From Nostoc indistinguendum CM1-VF10 (GTDB taxonomy: Bacteria > Cyanobacteriota > Cyanobacteriia > Cyanobacteriales > Nostocaceae), in assembly GCA_019359215.1 (NCBI GenBank), contig JAHHHS010000033.1:1-64000 (forward strand): a stretch of DNA of 64,000 nucleotides, written 5' to 3'. Numbering within the stretch: position 1 is the stretch's first letter; each line of letters starts with the position of its first letter. Under the pieces are notes generated by a model that saw only the letters and a list, made by a program, of their open reading frames with translations, did no database searches and had not been told where the DNA came from. Both the position numbers and the translations under genes were made by a program. Of this stretch, positions 62,826 to 64,000 are shown one piece after another.

Positions 62826-64000
62826 CTATTGTTTGCGTAAGTACTGTTCACTTTTCGCTGTCCGACTGAAGACTCGATAGTATAGTGACGTACTAGTTTC
62901 TTTTAAGGGAAACAGCAAATAGGTGAGAGGATTTATTGCCACAATAATATTTCGGAAGTCGCGCCGCGCCAAAAATAAGATAGCACGAGCAACTTGCTGT
63001 GCAGACATCACTCCATAGGGATTAAGTTGACTCTTAAATGGGCCAAGAATTAATTTGCGAATTACACAATCCCCGTCCAAACGCTTCAGGGTAACAATAT
63101 CTCCTAACGCTCTTTTGCTAAGTTCATAAAGCGGACTCAGTGCTGGAGAAACTTCAGCCTCAGAAGTGTTTACCCAGATTTCCTTGGTTGCTTTTGCTTG
63201 TGGCCCTGTTACAGTTGTCAAAAATATATCTATCAACCGCAATGCTGAAAAGGTATTCACCTCGTATGAGGAATTGATAGCCTCCGATGTGCGGCTAGCG
63301 TAGACATTGATTCCGTGGTTGATAATTAAAATATCTACTTTCTCTAGACTATTCCTCAGTTCGGCTTCGTTACCCAACTGCCAGGGAACCACCTTAACCC
63401 TAACTTGCTCTACTAATTTTTCTGGATTAGTAGTTAATGCAACGACTTTAGCATTATTCTTTACAAGTTCAGCCGCTAATGCTTGTCCCAAGGCTCCTGA
63501 TGCTCCGGTTAAAGCGATGGTTTTACCTTTAAGAGACAATCCTGTACCAAGAATTTTATCCACTAGGGGAAAGACACCACTGTAGTAAGCGTTGACATCA
63601 TCAAAATGATGCCGCCAATGGTAAGTCCGATTCACCCACCAAAGGGATGGTATTGTCTCTAAAGGGCCGGGTAAGTGGTTGTAGTCTGTATCAATTTTTC
63701 CCTGGAAATATCGTACAGACGCGCCATACAAGAAGGTGGAACCATAAGCTACTCCCAGCCATAACCCCATTTGTTGCACAATTAAGGCAATTACCACCAA
63801 TACCACCAACAGTAGGCTCGACTCTAAAATGTCGTGATATAGTTGCGATTCTTGGTAAACTTTCAGGGAAACTATGGATAAATCTCGGCGATAAGCCATG
63901 TGGTGCTTGTTGTGCCATTTAGCAAGCCAATTGACTTGGTGACACAAAGCATGGTAGCTGTCTCTCAAGACCTCAGCGAGTAAAATTGAGAAGAGTGCCC
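62826..64000 (-). CDS. Bifunctional sterol desaturase/short-chain dehydrogenase (partial)
   Basis: The gene extends past the window; the frame is still open at 64000 (ALFSILLAEVLRDSYHA). The N-terminal part (to ~residue 145 of what is visible) is a membrane fatty-acid-hydroxylase/desaturase domain with di-iron His motifs HQVNWLAKWHNKHH and YHWRHHFDD plus hydrophobic helices. The second half is an SDR: LTGASGALGQALAAELV as NAD(P) site, INHGINVY and YELSKRAL (YxxxK). Such fusions occur in cyanobacteria, probably acting on lipid alcohols or aldehydes. The catalytic Tyr-Lys pair is present. Confidence 0.9.
   Translation of the reverse strand, partial: ALFSILLAEVLRDSYHALCHQVNWLAKWHNKHHMAYRRDLSIVSLKVYQESQLYHDILESSLLLVVLVVIALIVQQMGLWLGVAYGSTFLYGASVRYFQGKIDTDYNHLPGPLETIPSLWWVNRTYHWRHHFDDVNAYYSGVFPLVDKILGTGLSLKGKTIALTGASGALGQALAAELVKNNAKVVALTTNPEKLVEQVRVKVVPWQLGNEAELRNSLEKVDILIINHGINVYASRTSEAINSSYEVNTFSALRLIDIFLTTVTGPQAKATKEIWVNTSEAEVSPALSPLYELSKRALGDIVTLKRLDGDCVIRKLILGPFKSQLNPYGVMSAQQVARAILFLARRDFRNIIVAINPLTYLLFPLKETSTSLYYRVFSRTAKSEQYLRKQ

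Overview
The window looks like chromosomal DNA of a filamentous, Nostoc-type cyanobacterium. The octamer GCGATCGC is very frequent. The gene families are typical of Nostocales: a kinase/AAA/GAF multisensor protein, XisH/XisI, a deoxyhypusine-synthase-like homospermidine gene, type I-D CRISPR genes, Uma2, and an orphan ParA. Short palindromic repeats fill the gaps and even enter reading frames. No rRNA and no intact tRNA was seen. All functions are read from motifs by eye; no searches were run.

Layout. 1-6333: the end of ilvD, an antisense gene remnant, and a giant Ser/Thr kinase-AAA-GAF-PAS protein whose C-terminus is a DsbA-like thioredoxin domain instead of a histidine kinase. 6381-12128: a same-strand catabolic or biosynthetic-looking block (two alpha/beta hydrolases, two cupins, a GMC oxidoreductase, an SDR, a broken RidA) that looks richer in GC. 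12790-17457: minus-strand housekeeping or unknown genes (DUF1838, AbrB-type membrane protein, Lin0512, cNMP-binding) with an IS4 remnant and an in-frame tandem repeat. 18045-22569: ileS and a histidine decarboxylase, with two miniature elements that carry target-site duplications. 22643-31000: an APC-transporter-PAS-GGDEF-EAL fusion, ParA, SpeY-like protein and a 5'-truncated, active-site-degenerate cyclase. An inverted pair of ~105-bp repeats lies in this stretch. 31800-41700: Uma2, glyoxalase-fold protein, a serine-recombinase relative without its catalytic residues, a possible structured RNA, two glycosyltransferases, an alcohol dehydrogenase and xth.

41747-44157 holds a HopA1-family protein next to an aminoglycoside-phosphotransferase-like kinase. 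This is the enzyme pair that makes class V lanthipeptides in actinomycetes; no precursor peptide was identified.

44812-57767 is a type I-D CRISPR-Cas locus in decay. It has a WYL regulator, a cas3 missing its N-terminal half (the deletion joins it to the start of a lost toxin gene behind a DUF433 antitoxin), a two-repeat inverted mini-array, a second DUF433/DUF5615 pair, a YhcG-type nuclease, then cas10d-csc2-csc1, a 2OG-Fe(II) oxygenase overlapping cas6, and cas4. cas1 and cas2 are absent, cas4 reads into the first repeat of a 3.5-repeat array, and a miniature element cuts the last repeat. The surveillance-complex genes look intact while the adaptation and helicase genes do not.

57855-64000: MscS channel, ahcY, XisH/XisI, a small helical protein and a partial desaturase/SDR fusion.
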